This document shows positions 12,308-13,359 of a stretch of DNA of 13,359 bases, piece after piece. The DNA is from Acidocella sp. GTDB lineage: Bacteria; Pseudomonadota; Alphaproteobacteria; Acetobacterales; Acetobacteraceae. The notes under the pieces are model-generated. The model was not told the origin of the DNA. It did not search any database and worked only from the letters and a program-made list of their open reading frames with translations. Both the position numbers and the translations under genes were made by a program. Within the stretch, counting starts at the first letter, position 1, and every line of letters begins with the position of its first letter. The DNA is taken from positions 1 through 13,359 of the forward strand of contig JAQNCU010000038.1 of NCBI GenBank assembly GCA_029077775.1, written 5' to 3'.

Positions 12308-13359
12308 GTTTTTTCTGGAACTGTTTTCCGAGGAAATTCCGGCCCGGATGCAACGCGATGCGGGTGCTCAGCTAGAGAGCCTCGTTGTTGCGTTTTTGCA
12401 GAATTTCCGCGCGCCCGGTGATAAGAAGCGCGTCTTCTACGGGCCGCGGCGGATTGCTGTGTCGGTTGATGTGCATGAAACCGCGCTTAGTGATCAAAAC
12501 GCAAACCCAACTGAACCCGCACGCCAACGCGGCCCAAGGCTCGATGCGCCACCCCAGGCGCTCGAAGGTTTTTTGAGAAAGAACAATGCCGTTTCAGACC
12601 CGCTGATCCGCGACCGGCTGGTCGAGGAGAACGGGTATTATTATCTGTTGGATAAATCAGCATCAGCGCCAGAGCCTCTGGCAGAAATCATCCAATCGAA
12701 ACTGGCCGGGGTATTGGCGAAATTCTCCTGGCCGAAATCCATGCGCTGGGGTCAGAGCGAGGCTTTCATGTGGGTACGCCCGCTGCGGCGGATGATATGC
12801 ATGCTGGATGGCGCGGTTATACCCATCGACCTTGGCCCGGTGACGGCGGATGACAAGACCGAGGGGCACCGGGTTCACGCGCCAGGCGCCTTCACGGTCA
12901 GCGGTATGGCGGCCTGGGAAGAAAAGCTAACGCAACATTACGTCATCGCTAACCCGATATTGCGGCGAGAGATGATCGCGCAGGGTCTGGCGGACAAAGC
13001 CGCCGGGCTTGGGCTGCGCCTTGTGGCGGATGAGGCGTTGCTGGACGAGATTACGGGGCTTGTTGAATGGCCTGTTCCGATGATCGGCCGGATCGATGAT
13101 GAGTTCATGGCCCTGCCGCCGGAAGTGCGGGAACTCTCGATGAAGGTGAACCAGAAATATCTGGCACTTCGTGATGACACCGGCAAACCCGCACCGTATT
13201 TCGCGTTTGTTGCCAATCTTGAAGCTCTGGATGGTGGTGTTTCGATCATCGAAGGCAACCAGCGTGTGCTGCGGGCGCGACTTTCAGACGCGCAATATTT
13301 TTGGGCGCGGGACCGCGAAACCCCGCTCGATGACGCCCTGCCAAAGCTGGAGACTATCA
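12300..13359 (+). CDS. glyS: Glycyl-tRNA synthetase beta subunit, N-terminal part (window edge)
   Basis: GlyS is the tRNA-binding beta subunit of the alpha2-beta2 glycyl-tRNA synthetase. About 353 of the usual roughly 690 residues lie in the window and the frame has no stop up to the edge. Family blocks are MAEFFLELFSEEIPARMQ at the start, FYGPRRIAVSV, RGPRLDAPPQALEGFLRKN, FSWPKSMRWGQSEAFMWVRPLR, GHRVHAPG, and EWPVPMIGRIDDEFMALPPEV with VNQKYLALRDDTGK, ending RARLSDAQYFWARDRETPLD. The ATG at 12300 lies inside the end of glyQ, a standard glyQS overlap. Confidence 0.96.
   Translation, partial: MAEFFLELFSEEIPARMQRDAGAQLESLVVAFLQNFRAPGDKKRVFYGPRRIAVSVDVHETALSDQNANPTEPARQRGPRLDAPPQALEGFLRKNNAVSDPLIRDRLVEENGYYYLLDKSASAPEPLAEIIQSKLAGVLAKFSWPKSMRWGQSEAFMWVRPLRRMICMLDGAVIPIDLGPVTADDKTEGHRVHAPGAFTVSGMAAWEEKLTQHYVIANPILRREMIAQGLADKAAGLGLRLVADEALLDEITGLVEWPVPMIGRIDDEFMALPPEVRELSMKVNQKYLALRDDTGKPAPYFAFVANLEALDGGVSIIEGNQRVLRARLSDAQYFWARDRETPLDDALPKLETI

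Noticed and set aside
1..13359. Search for tRNA, rRNA, CRISPR repeats, transposase genes and prophage genes
   Set aside because: None seen on either strand; the window is occupied by single-copy chromosomal genes with short gaps.

Overview
The window looks like a stretch of chromosome from a free-living alphaproteobacterium. A CtrA-type response regulator, the aroE-coaE-dnaQ order, separate glyQ and glyS subunits, and moderately GC-rich coding DNA with AT-rich promoters all fit. The style recalls Acetobacteraceae/Rhodospirillales, but that placement is inferred from gene content and was not tested by phylogeny.

Layout. (1) 1-494, minus: the start of an O-acetylhomoserine sulfhydrylase (metY-like), cut by the window edge. 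(2) 562-2245, plus: an overlapping run of an N-terminally truncated shikimate dehydrogenase (aroE remnant), dephospho-CoA kinase (coaE) and DNA polymerase III epsilon (dnaQ). (3) 2294-5889, plus: an envelope module of ECF sigma factor, membrane anti-sigma factor, exported fasciclin-domain protein, DUF3034-like outer-membrane protein and exported group 1 truncated hemoglobin. (4) 5914-8996, minus: a D-2-hydroxyacid dehydrogenase, a CtrA-like regulator with a degenerate receiver, and an mscL / DOPA-4,5-dioxygenase-like pair ending at a clear intrinsic terminator. (5) 9154-10921, plus: cyanase (cynS), a small glycine-zipper lipoprotein and accA. (6) 10941-11324, minus: a small multi-pass membrane protein. 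(7) 11426-13359, plus: glyQ and the start of glyS, cut by the window edge.

How the genes work together. The most system-like part is 2294-5889. Sigma and anti-sigma overlap by ATGA, and a fasciclin gene follows directly, as in the mycobacterial SigK-RskA-MPT70/MPT83 regulon. Two similar ECF-promoter-like motifs lie upstream of the sigma gene and of the fasciclin gene. The downstream DUF3034 protein and globin are both predicted to be exported, so the whole set may be one envelope stress or haem/redox response.

The other striking gene is the CtrA paralogue. It keeps a CtrA-like DNA-binding domain but has Arg at the phospho-acceptor position and has lost most other receiver signature residues, so it probably acts without phosphorylation. 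The remaining genes (coaE, dnaQ, accA, glyQ, glyS, mscL, cynS) are ordinary. No tRNA, rRNA, CRISPR array or insertion sequence was seen. No gene-free stretch exceeds about 300 bases; the longest gaps are 6880-7120 and 7868-8103.
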